Below are positions 34,841-44,684 of a DNA stretch of 64,000 nucleotides, one piece after another (within the stretch, counting starts at the first letter, position 1; every line of letters starts with the position of its first letter). The notes under the pieces are model-generated. The model worked only from the letters and a program-made list of their open reading frames with translations. It was not told the origin of the DNA and did not search any database. The stretch is from positions 248,001 to 312,000 of the forward strand of contig JANBVO010000038.1 of NCBI GenBank assembly GCA_030052745.1. The letters run 5' to 3'. The DNA comes from Pleurostoma richardsiae. Lineage: Eukaryota; Ascomycota; Sordariomycetes; Calosphaeriales; Pleurostomataceae. A program made the translations under genes and the position numbers.

Positions 34841-37207
34841 ATGGCGTCTCAATTCATCGGGCTGCAGATGCTGGTCACTCTGCGCGATCCTCCCGTCAAA
34901 CTGCGCGGAACGGTGGCCAAGGTTGAGGCTGGCCAGAGCCTCACTCTTGTCAACGGTGAGTCTGCCCTGCTCGTCGATCCGATGTCCTCCTACAGCTCGG
35001 CTAATGGGGTTTAATCTTGCGCGGTAGTCTTCACTCTAGGAACCCCTCAGTGGCGGCCGAACGTTTTGATCAATGCTGCAAATGTTGTCGACCTCTCCGA
35101 AGTCCCTGCAGAGCCGGCGCCTGCCACGGTCCCAGCCGCAACGCCTCCCATTGCGCCGCCGACGGTGGTTCAGCCGACGCCCCCACCAGCAAAAGCACCC
35201 TTCGTGGATCCTGCAATCCTCTCGGTTGGGAAGCCGCCTGTGGCACCCTCAGGACGTGGCTCTCAACCTCGCGCGAGCGAAAGGAGAGATCCGCAGCCAA
35301 CGGTGATACCAGCTGCCAGGGCTGAAGAGGGCTCCCGGGATGTGACGCCAACGGCGACTACTCTAGGAGCAGTGAAGGATCTAAAGATCGAGAACCGCGA
35401 ACCCACTCGGTCTATCGATGTTGCGGAGGAGTATATAGAGCCTGAGGTGCCTGTTCAGGATTCTCAATCCACTGCGCAGAGGAAGCGCCCACGACGGAAA
35501 CAAAGGGGCGGCCGTAATGCTCCTCAGGAGGAAGCCGCAGATCCTTCACCGGCAGGAGGCGCGAACCCGCCGAACAGAGGGACAGGATGGAGGCAAACCC
35601 CAATTCTCCAGGATACGGCGTCTTTTCAGCCCTTCAAGTCACTCAAGAAGAATGGCGGCAAGGGGAGGAATCAGCAGGCCAATGATAACGGGTGGGCCTC
35701 TGAAGACGTTACGGACGTTCAGGGAGCGGGTGACTTCGACTTCGAGGGAAGCCTCGCGAAGTTTGACAAGCGGACTTTGTTCGATCAGATGAGAAAGGAG
35801 GACCAAATTAGCGATGCGGACCGACTTGTATCGCACAACCGTCAGACTCGACCAAAGCCAGGGACCGCTGGTGGGAAGAATCTTCACTACTCCGAGAACG
35901 TGCTCGATCTCCCAACTCCTCCTAGCAAGCCGGACAAGGCCCCGCCCAACGACTTCTGGAACAGCGAAGCGGACGATGGGGCCCTAAATGGCGGCGAGCG
36001 CCTAAGCGGCAGAGAACTCGGAAGCAGACAAAGCTCGAGAAGAGGTGAGAGCAAAACCTCTGTGAACCGGAGATCTCAGTCGCGGAAAGCCAGCGCTGTC
36101 ATTATGGGACAGGGACCCAGCCGGACAAACTCAGGTGTAAGCGCTCGAAACAACGTCGGAACCAGAGCACCGTCGGGGAGTATTGACAGGAAGAAGCAGC
36201 TCCCAACCGCCGCAGCATCCCAGGGCTTCTACCTGGTTCCTTCCAGTCGCCGCCTAGAGACCGTGTCCGCCCTGCAGATGCTCAACCTAGAGAACATCGC
36301 GCACAATGAGCTCGGATTGACGGAGGACATGATGACGGAGAACGCTGGTAGAGGGATTGCGGAAGTTACATTAACTGCGCTGACTGACCCTGCAATTAAG
36401 GTCCGGTTAGGGGCTGCCGATGCGTCAAAATCAGCGCCAAATGCTCCGGCTCCCACGGTGGTTATTCTAGCTGGCAACAACAAATCTGGCATCCGTGCCG
36501 TCGCGGCAGGTCGTCACTTGCGAAACAAGGGAGCAAATGTGCTGCTCTGCATAGTCGGCATAGAGCGCGGCGACCGGGACCTTCTAGAAGACATGCGGCA
36601 GCAGGTGCGGCTGTTCAAGAACTTTGGCGGGCGGGTCTACACCAAGACCGACCTCTTTGACCACGTCCGGAAAGCGAGCATCCCCGTCATATCCATGGAT
36701 GCTCCGCGAAGCGTGTTGCCCCAGACGCCACCAGCCGTGACGCTAATCATCGATGCGTTACTCGGCTTGGCGGTCTCTTTTGATGAGCTTCGGACCGGAG
36801 ATCAAGCCACGGTCTACGAGTTGATAGAGTGGGCGAACCGCAACGAGGCGTTCGTCCTGGCCGTCGATATCCCGACCGGGATCGATCCCTCCTCAGGCAA
36901 GGTCAATATCATCGACGGCAATCGGCTGTATGTCAGACCGAGATACGTTGTCGCCATGGGCGCGCCGAAGAAAGGATTGCTTGAAGCCATAGCAGCCGGT
37001 GATGCGGCGGACGACGAGACGGTCACAGGAGAAGCCACTATCAGTGATGACGATGCCCCGCTTGACTGGAAGCTCTTCGTGGCGGACATGGGCCTCGGCG
37101 CCGCCGTGTGGAAGAAGGCGGGCACTAAGATCCGCCGCGGCATCGATTTCGATGATAAGTGGGTTCTGGAGATGAAATACCAGAGCCCCAGCGCCGGTGG
37201 AGATTAG
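34841..37207 (+). CDS. EDC3: Enhancer of mRNA decapping Edc3
   Basis: Edc3 is a cytoplasmic P-body scaffold that activates the decapping enzyme Dcp2 and binds the helicase Dhh1/DDX6. Two exons (34841-34955, 35028-37207) encode 764 aa. Seen in order: an N-terminal LSm domain (MASQFIGLQMLVTLRDPPV, then TLGTPQWRPNV after the intron); a Pro/Ala-rich disordered stretch; the FDF motif region at about 275 (FDFEGSLAKFDKRTLFDQMR) followed by the conserved NLHYSENVLDLP; a Ser/Arg-rich linker; and a C-terminal YjeF_N domain from about 449 (SALQMLNLENIAHNELGL, VVILAGNNKSGI, IIDALLG, VDIPTGIDPSSG) used for dimerisation. The three-domain order is diagnostic. The first intron interrupts the LSm domain and both halves are needed. 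Confidence 0.95.
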
Positions 37208-37859
37208 GACGCCAGCCGGGCCACGGGAGAAGGTCCGTCTGTGGGCGTCGGGAGGTCAGAGGAAGAGCAAGAGCACCTGACCGAGGGGCTAGATAAGACG
37301 GCATCAGTCGAAGACGCGGATTCTCAGCGAGGGGAGTCAGTTGAGCACGAGGAAGATCAAAAAGAGGGCATAGCGGGACAGGCCGGCGGCAGCGTCTGCT
37401 TTCATGATTTCCTGGGTTGCGTAGAATTGTACGTCGGGTTCGCTGCATTCGTCGGCGTTGTTGCTTGGTGGTTATTTTGAGGACGGTTAAAAAGGCGGTC
37501 GCTTCAGATATGTGGCAACGGTGTTGATTCAAAGAGCACAACTCAGCGCCTTGGGCAGTCCTCATGATGGCTACGAGTATGATAGACGAGCAAGGACTAT
37601 TAAAGATGAGAACCTTAGGTTCTTGGCCCATAATCTTGGAATCTCGGTCACCTATAGCAGTGAAACTCGTCCCAGGAAGCTCCAGTGCTGGTGGCTTTGA
37701 AGGTCTCGGCAGCATGTCCTAGACGACCGACCTTTCGCTGCTCTCCATATCCTGTAACCTCCTCCTTACCCTCCTGGATCGCCATCTCCAGCAAAGTTCG
37801 GACACTCGGGTGTGCCCATCTGCGCGACGGCCGAGTTACATATTCATGCCCCCCCTTCC
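37208..37859. other. Convergent intergenic region between EDC3 and OYE
   Basis: The EDC3 and OYE genes end toward each other, so the stretch should hold both 3' UTRs. Frames open on both strands (up to 196 codons at 37125-37715, minus) overlap the EDC3 end and have no domain. Confidence 0.45.
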
Positions 37860-39062
37860 CTACCCTGCTCTTGCCAAGAACTCCTTGCTGAACGGATAAT
37901 CCGTGTAGCCTTTTACTAGCTTAGGCGTGTAGAAGACAGACCTATCGTACTTCTCCAGCTCGACACCCTCCTTAACCCTGAACACCAGGTCGGGGTTAGA
38001 GACGAAGTACCGCCCGAAGACGGCGACCACGTCGTAGTCCTTGTACTTCTCGTCGACAAGCTCCCTAGCCGTGTCGGGCTTTATACCCCCGGCGATGAGC
38101 ACGGGACTGGTGTTATCCCAGATCTTGACGAGGAAGCCCACATCGTTCCCAGAACCGCAGCCCGCGTCGTCGTTACCGCTGATGCGCGCCTCGATCAGGT
38201 GCAGATACGCGAGCCGCCCCAGCTTCTTCAGCTCGCGGACCAGGTACTCGAACGTCGGGTGCGGGTCGTCCATGAGCATGCCCTGGAAGTCGCTGAACGG
38301 GCTGAGCCGGATCGCCGTCCGCTCCGCGCCCACGGCCCCGACGACCGCCTTCGTCACCTCGAGCGCGAACCGCGCCCGCTTCTCGACGCTGCCGCCCCAG
38401 CCGTCCGTCCGCCGGTTGCTCACGTCCTGCAGGAACTGGTCCGGCAGGTACCCGTTCGCGGCGTGGATCTCCACGCCGTCGAACCCGGCGCCCTCCACGG
38501 CGCTGCGCGCGGCGGCCGCGTAGTCGGCGATGACGGCGCGGATGTCCCCCTCGGTCATCGCCTCGGGCACGGGGCTGTCCTCGTCGATGGGCACCGCGCT
38601 GGCGGACTGCACCTTGAAGCCGGCCCTAGCCGCCGCCCGCGCAAACGCACCCCGGCCGAGATGCCACAGCTGCAGGTAGACGAAGCACCCCTTGGCGTGG
38701 ATCGCGTCCACGATCTCCCGCCACGCGGCGACCTGCTCGCCGGTCCAGATCCCGGGCACATTGGAGCGGCCGATGGCGCGGGGCGAGATCTGCGTCGCCT
38801 CGGTGATGAGGAGCGTGCCGGGCACGGAGGCCCGCTGCTCATAGTACTCTGTGCGCGGCGTGTAAGTTCTGGAGTTCTTCATGCTGCTTAGGCCGATCGC
38901 GAGGCGAGGAGGCGGCCACCGACCGGAGGAAAACTTGCCTTTTACTATGTCCTTCATCGGTACAAGATCATCAGTGGCGCGGTAGCGGGTCAGAGGCGCC
39001 ATGGCAATCCTGTGCTCCAGCTTCACAGAGCCGACGTCGAGGGGGGAGAAGAGCTTAGACAT
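37860..39062 (-). CDS. Old Yellow Enzyme family NADPH:flavin oxidoreductase
   Basis: This is an FMN-dependent ene-reductase that uses NADPH to reduce C=C bonds of enones or nitro compounds. Its natural substrate cannot be read from sequence. Exons 39062-38939 and 38848-37860 encode 370 aa, the normal OYE length. Seen: MSKLFSPLDVGSVKLEHRIAMAPLTRYRA, YYEQRASVPGTLLITEATQISP, FVYLQLWHLGR, GFDGVEIHAANGYLPDQFLQ (active-site region), SNRRTDGWGGS, TAIRLSPFSDFQGM, PVLIAGGIKPDTA and AVFGRYFVSNPDLV. The 90-nt intron has a GC donor (G|GCAAGT) and a CAG acceptor. It is a multiple of three and has no stop, so automatic translation would wrongly keep 30 extra residues. Splicing restores the family text VKEYYEQRAS. 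The longer start at 39167 adds residues unlike the family. Divergent from the MFS gene. Confidence 0.92.
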   Translation of the reverse strand: MSKLFSPLDVGSVKLEHRIAMAPLTRYRATDDLVPMKDIVKGKFSSGRWPPPRLAIGLSSMKNSRTYTPRTEYYEQRASVPGTLLITEATQISPRAIGRSNVPGIWTGEQVAAWREIVDAIHAKGCFVYLQLWHLGRGAFARAAARAGFKVQSASAVPIDEDSPVPEAMTEGDIRAVIADYAAAARSAVEGAGFDGVEIHAANGYLPDQFLQDVSNRRTDGWGGSVEKRARFALEVTKAVVGAVGAERTAIRLSPFSDFQGMLMDDPHPTFEYLVRELKKLGRLAYLHLIEARISGNDDAGCGSGNDVGFLVKIWDNTSPVLIAGGIKPDTARELVDEKYKDYDVVAVFGRYFVSNPDLVFRVKEGVELEKYDRSVFYTPKLVKGYTDYPFSKEFLARAG

Positions 39063-39752
39063 ATTGGCTGTGCTGAGCTGGACGGAGGAAGCACTCCTTC
39101 CTCTGTCACTACTAGTTTTGTTATGCTCGAGAAGCGAGTTTCCTTGTCCTGTCAAGCACTCGCGCAATCTTTGTGAGGTTATCGCGACGCAGATCTACAA
39201 CGCGCTCTACGGCAAAGCGGCGATATGTCGACACCGTCCGGGTTCCACTAAGCGGCCGTGCGGCAAATCGGAGCCGAAAGCACACCATCGACGGAGGTGA
39301 GTGGATGGGGATGGATTTGTCAGTTTGGCCCGATAAACCTAATGAGATACCGGAGGTCTCGCGTTCTCGCCAGATAATCTGTATGTAACCCATCTGGAGC
39401 CATTCGGCACTTTTCATGGCTGTCGGCAGGAAACTTGCCGATAGTGGTTGGGGCTTCCGGACTAGAACTACCAAACCCGCCCCCGAAGTGGACCATCTAG
39501 GAACTGCGGCTCTCTTGCAAGCTTCCGGCTCTTCGGGAACAACTGTGCGCAAGATGTTTGTTCTTCTCATGACACATCCGGTAAGTCCAGTATCGTCCGA
39601 TCCGACGGTAAGTCTGCCTTTGCCGAGAATGGCGAGAGTGAAGGAAAAGGTCGACCGTCTCTTCCTTGCTAGCCTTATCTCATCTCTTCGATGAATCCCC
39701 ATCGCTATTCTGCATCCAGGCAAGGACCTTTGGAAGAGGTGCGAGGGAGACA
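39063..39752. promoter_or_regulatory. Divergent promoter region of OYE and MFS genes
   Basis: This is 690 bp between two outward-facing genes and is likely a shared control region. No specific operator could be identified. The open frames inside it do not look coding. Confidence 0.45.
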
Positions 39753-41943
39753 ATGGGATCGTCCAATGACATCGCGGTATCAGAACCAGCCATGGAAGGA
39801 GGAGGCTCAACGGGGAAGCTCGATGTCAGCGAGAAGACCAGCAGTAGCAGCTCGATCACTGAAGAGCAGCCACACAACGATGGTGATGCCCGCAGTATAG
39901 CGGAGAGCATAGGAAACCAGAGAAGGCTTCTCTCGAAGAGCCGACTCCTCGTCGCCTTCCCAGCCTTGGCCCTGTGTCTGTTCGTGTCGTTCATCGACCA
40001 GACCAGCGTCTCGACCTCCATCCCCGCTGTGTCGGCGGACCTGAACACGGGAACCGCGACATCATGGATTGGCGCCTCCTTCCTAATATCCTCAGTGTCC
40101 TTCCAGCTCATCAATGGCCGGCTATCAGACATCTTCGGCCGGAAGAACCTGCTCTTGGCCTGCCTCCTAATTCTGGCCTTGGGCGACCTCTTGGCTGGAT
40201 TTGCCAAGACTTCGACCCAGCTATTCGCCTTCAGAGCCCTTGCCGGCATAGGAGGCGGAGGAATCAACTCCATCGTTATGATCATCGTCAGCGACATAAC
40301 CACGCTCCAGAATCGTGGCAAGTACCAAGGTCAGACCTTCTCACTCCCTGTCCGTGCCGGAAACGAACCTCAACTCACCGGACCATTCTAGGAATCCTTG
40401 GAGCCGTGCTCGCCCTCGCCAACGGGACTGGACCCTTCGTTGGCGGGGCGCTTGTGGAAAAGGCCAGTTGGAGATATGTGTTTTGGATAGTGCCAATGCT
40501 GGCTCTCCCGGCGGCTCTGGTGATCCTGTTCTTCCTGCCGCTCCGGCATGACAAGGGCGACTATGTCGCCAAGTTCAAGAAGATTGACTATGGAGGCATT
40601 GTGATCAACCTGGCCGCGGTGCTCCTGATTCTCGTTCGTGGAGCCCTCTGATGTTTCGCTGCGGCGGATGCTAATTGACTATCAAGATCCCCTTGACTGG
40701 AGGCGGCGTCACATACTCTTGGGCCTCGGCAGAATTCATCGTCATGGTTGTCTTGGGCGGTGTTCTTGCCATTGCTTTCGTTCTGTACGAGTGGAAATTC
40801 GCCCCTATTCCAATTATGCCTTGTGCGTCAGTACCTCAGCCCCTTTCCACTCCACCAGGCATACTGACCATATCATAGTGCGCCTGTACCAAGCGCCGCA
40901 TTGCACTTTCCTCTACGCGCAGTCTTTCTTCTCGGGGCTGAACTTCTACGGCAATTTCTTCTATCGTAAGTGATATATGCAACCTCTCTTCAACGTCCCG
41001 GACTTGCTAACCCAGAGAAGTGCCGTAAGCACCTATCCGACCAGCGAGCCCGCGATCTCTCTAACGTGACAGCAGCATATACTTCCAGTCTGTCCGGCTG
41101 TACTCACCCATACAATCAGGCGCCCTGATGTTGCCCTTAGTGATCTGCACTTCCATCACCTCCATCCTGTCAGGACAGTTTATGAACCGGATCTGTCTCT
41201 ACATGCCCTCTGTTGCCGTCGGATTTGGGCTATGGACCCTCGGAGCGGGCTTGCGGTGCATGTTCAAGCAGAACACGTCCTTAGGGGTCATCATCGTGAC
41301 GCTACTAATCGAGGGATGCGGAGTCGGCTTGACGTTGCAGCCAAGTAGGTCGAGCCTCACCAGACTTGCGACTTTCACGGTACTGACTTCATTCCAGCGT
41401 TAGTCGGTCTGTACGCGAACTCGAAGACCGGAGATCGCGCCGTGGTAACGGGACTGCGTAACTTCATCCGGACTATGGGCGGCGCATTCGGTCTTGTCGG
41501 TAGGTCTCCTAGGGTTAGTCTTCCCTGCTGAAGTGCTAAACTGACATGATTTCCGATAACAAGCCTCCGGAGCGATATTATCCAACAACCTCCAGGCCAA
41601 GCTGTCGACAGTTCCCACCGTAACAGTTGCAGCGATCGAAGACATGTCTTCGAGAATCGCACAACGAGGGACGCTGGCTTCCCGAGACGATGAGGACTCG
41701 GTAATCAGCGCGTACATGACGGGGATTCATTGGATATTCATCTTCTACGCCTGCAGCGCGGGTGTAAATTTCCTCTTGTCCGTAGGCATCGGCAACACTA
41801 GTCTGAAGAAGAAAGAGGAGCCTGCTGCAGCATCGCGTGTTGCCAGAGAAGAGGAGGATGCAAATGGAGTTGTTATCAGCGGTGAAGAACCTGAGGAAAC
41901 GTTCACAAGTGCAGGGCCAGCAAGGAAAACCGAGGAGGTATAA
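39753..41943 (+). CDS. MFS multidrug/toxin exporter (14-TM, DHA2-like)
   Basis: This is a major facilitator superfamily proton-antiport exporter of the fungal drug/toxin-efflux type. Eight exons (39753-40329, 40392-40633, 40687-40822, 40879-40965, 41021-41024, 41076-41344, 41398-41499, 41564-41943) give 598 aa. Seen: a cytosolic Ser-rich N-terminus; SFIDQTSVSTSIPAVSADL (motif of TM1); GRLSDIFGRKN (motif A loop); FRALAGIGGGGINSIVMIIVSD; NGTGPFVGGAL (motif C, antiporter-type); a conserved FFYLPIYFQSVR-like segment that needs a 4-nt exon; and GVGLTLQPTLVGLYANS. About 14 membrane helices are expected. The exon phases close perfectly. Its place beside OYE and the nitrogen-heterocycle genes could mean detoxification, but the substrate is unknown. 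Confidence 0.88.
41021..41024 (+). other. Four-nucleotide microexon of the MFS gene
   Basis: The bases TGCC lie between an acceptor AAG (with the branch-like TTGCTAAC just upstream at 41005-41012) and a donor GTAAGC. Including them joins exon 4 (phase 1) to exon 6 (phase 2) and yields Leu-Pro in the family-typical YLPIYFQ. A 7-nt version starting at 41018 (after GAG) would give Gln-Val-Pro and also keeps phase. Skipping it leads to a stop within about 20 codons. Confidence 0.7.
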
Positions 41944-42895
41944 GACTCAGAAGGGCACAGTCCGAAAGTACGCTGCTATACGCAGAGAAAATCACGGGAG
42001 GAAATATCCCTCTTGGCTACTGTACATATCCTGCACGTATATGATACTAAGCTGGGTAATATTTCGCCTTCATATCATGTCAAGTAAGCTCGCTGCGTAG
42101 GTCCTTGCCTGCCCAGCTGTGGGTCAGATCGCTGGTGACACATCTCACGGAGAACCTGAGGACAAGGTAATCCGACTATTAGCTTGAAATGAGTTAGGAG
42201 TTGAGAAGATGCTGTTCAGGATGTTACGCCGAACACGGCGAGATGCTTCTATGTGGACTGTCGGCAAAATAGGGGACTGATATCCGTATCTTCACGAGGT
42301 CTCTCTTACCTACACCAGATGGTGCATATACAGAGGCCGCCGGCTAAATTTAGCCTGGTACGGACCCGCGCTGCTATCTCTTATCAGCCCACGCACGACA
42401 GATTACTGTTCACCATTATTACTCCGTCCATCTCGAACCATTCAGCAACGTCGGAACCCCGCCTGTCTCCGATGCTCCTTTGTCGGCGCTTGCAGTCGGC
42501 TCGAAACTGCCCTGCAGCTATGAGCTCGGCGCCGGCAGCTTTTCATCCGACCGCGGCCATGCTTCCCTCCTTTTAGTCAACGGACTGCTGGCAGAATGGC
42601 TCGCGGCTCCGATGCCGAAGGGCTAGGGGCTCTGAGATAAGGGGCCCCTACGTGGGCGCTTCTTCCTCCGGATGAGCTCCGATGGATAAGCACGAATGAC
42701 CCGTCTGAGAGGAGATATTGGCCTGACAGAACCGGCCTATCTTGCCTTACAGCTGATATCTTGCCCTTCACTATCAGAGTGAGACTATACAGCCTTTCAT
42801 AGAAAGCTTCAGTATAGACGCCACCGGCTGTTGTCAGTGCTCAACGAGACAGTATACATCTACTTTCCCTTTCCTCACTATCAAAAGACGTGAAA
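41944..42895. promoter_or_regulatory. Promoter region of the PuuE-like gene with GATA sites
   Basis: The stretch between the MFS stop and the PuuE-like start holds six HGATAR motifs in its last 525 bp: CTATCT at 42374 and 42737, TTATCA at 42381, AGATAA at 42635, and CTATCA at 42771 and 42878. Three of them lie within 160 bp of the ATG. In fungi these bind GATA factors such as AreA/Nit2 under nitrogen limitation. Site function is inferred. Confidence 0.5.
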
Positions 42896-44247
42896 ATGCC
42901 CGAGATATATGTGGCTCAGTGCGTCTAACTATCTCCCCCATATGAGTTGAGCCGGTCTAACATGCCATAGCCCGGATTATGCCTTTGATAGAGACTACAA
43001 AGGGTACGGCGAGGAAGGTCTCAAGCTTAAGTGGCCTAAGGATGCCAAGATCGCCGTGTCCTTCGTGATCAACTATGAGGAGGTGCGCTGTCTCCGGCGT
43101 CCCAAGCAGGAGACATGATGATTAACATGGCTCATGACAGGGCGGAGAGCGCAGCGTCCTGAACGGCGATGGCGTGTCAGAGACGAACCTCCGCGAAAAC
43201 CCAGGACCGCCCGCGAAGATCAACGAGAGAGACTACGTGGTGGAGTCCGAGTACGAGTACGGCAGCCGCGTCGGCTGGTGGCGCCTGTTCCGCCTCTTCA
43301 ACAAGTACAAGATGAAGTTCACCCTGTACGCTGTCGCTCAGGCCGTCGAGAAGCAGCCCGAGGTCGCCAAGAGATGCGTCGAGGAGGGCCATGAGATCGC
43401 GTCACAGTGAGTATCCCTCACCGCTTTTGTCGTCTTTCCCCCTGTCTTCCCGGGCCCTTCGTGCTGCTTCTCTTCAGACTCCAGCCGGGAAAGGTGAGGC
43501 AGCGAGATAGACTAACATTCCCAGTGCGTATCGCTGGATTCCCTATCACGACTTCTCTGTCGAGAAGGAGACCGAGTACATCAAGAAGGCCATCACCTCG
43601 CTCAAGGCTCTGACTGGATACTGTCCTCGGGGATGGTACTACGGCCGGCCGGTAAGTTCAACCACCATCCCTCCTGCATGCGGTAGCTAACGCCAAGTCA
43701 GACACCGCAATCTCGTGCCCTTGTCCCCAAGGTGTACGAGGAACTAGGCGAGGAGCTGTCGTGGTTCAGCGATACCTACGCAGATGATGTGAGCCAGTGA
43801 CCCAGCCAAGTCCACACTGCGATTCTAAGCAGTCATGAGAAGGACCCATTCTTCTGTTGCTGACACTTGTCCCAGGTACCGTACTGGACCGACCTCCCGC
43901 ACGAGCGCGGCAGCCCCTCGCCGAAGGGGCTTCTTCTGCTGCCGTACAGCTTCGACTGCAACGACTTCAAGTTCCACGGCGCCAACGGCTTCCGCGACCC
44001 CAACGGGTTCCTTACGCACATCAAGAACGCCTTCGACGTGCTCTACGAGGAGGGCGCCGAGGGCGCGCCCAAGATGATGACAATCGGCTTGCACTGCCGC
44101 ATCATCGGGCGCCCGGGTCGGATCGCAGCTCTCAAGAAATTTATGGAGTATATCTCGCAGAAGGAGGGCGTGTGGGTGGCGACGAGATCGGAGATCGCGG
44201 ACGCGTTCAGGGGGGCCTATCCGTACCGGAAGGGGTTCTTGGCCTGA
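42896..44247 (+). CDS. PuuE/allantoinase-like polysaccharide-deacetylase-fold protein
   Basis: This has the CE4/NodB-homology fold. It is closest to the PuuE-SpCda1 branch, whose members include cofactor-independent allantoinase (bacterial PuuE) and a fission-yeast protein named chitin deacetylase. Six exons (42896-42918, 42971-43082, 43141-43406, 43525-43651, 43702-43788, 43876-44247) encode 328 aa. Seen: DYAFDRDYKGYGEEG; AKIAVSFVINYEEGGE, where ordinary deacetylases have TFDDG; SEYEYGSRVGWWRLFRLF; KFTLYAVAQAVEKQPE; GHEIASHAYRW (His pair kept); TGYCPRGWYYGRP; LLLLPYSFDCND; and MTIGLHCRIIGRPGR. No signal peptide is visible, which argues against a cell-wall chitin deacetylase. Its neighbours (NCS1 permease, amidase, regulator) support a ring-opening role on allantoin or a related cyclic ureide. 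Substrate is inference. Confidence 0.87.
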
Positions 44248-44684
44248 GATGACGGAGCAGGCTTGGACTTGCTTGGGTTGTAGGTAGCTTAGTTGATGCT
44301 GGCGACGTGACCGTGAAGTGGAATGTAGCGACCTTGATTGAGAGATATCGTGCATCATTCTATGTCCTGGATGGGATTTGTTCTTGGCCTGCACATTGCC
44401 TGAAGCGAGACCGAATGCGGATGAGAATACGATTGCGAAAAATAGTCACGATCTTATTTGATTCTCTAGACGTGAAAAGCGAGTAGCTCTGAGGATATTG
44501 CAAGACTTCTTTCACCAAGAGTCGGAATCGCTCTCGGGTTCGTCAATTCATCTCGCAACCGCACTCTCTGCCGTTCTCGGTATCGTCTCGACTTCTGTGC
44601 CACTACTTAGTCTCGTTACCTGCATGCCAAGATGCAAACCAAGTCGACAGATATCTACATATCATTGCACCATACCTGTCCTCA
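44248..44684. other. Convergent intergenic region between PuuE-like and regulator genes
   Basis: The stretch should hold the two 3' UTRs. No supported feature is seen. Confidence 0.45.

Noticed and set aside
39063-39167. N-terminal extension of the OYE frame by 35 residues
   Set aside because: OYE proteins start near the MSKLFSP-like block, and the extension has no family similarity.
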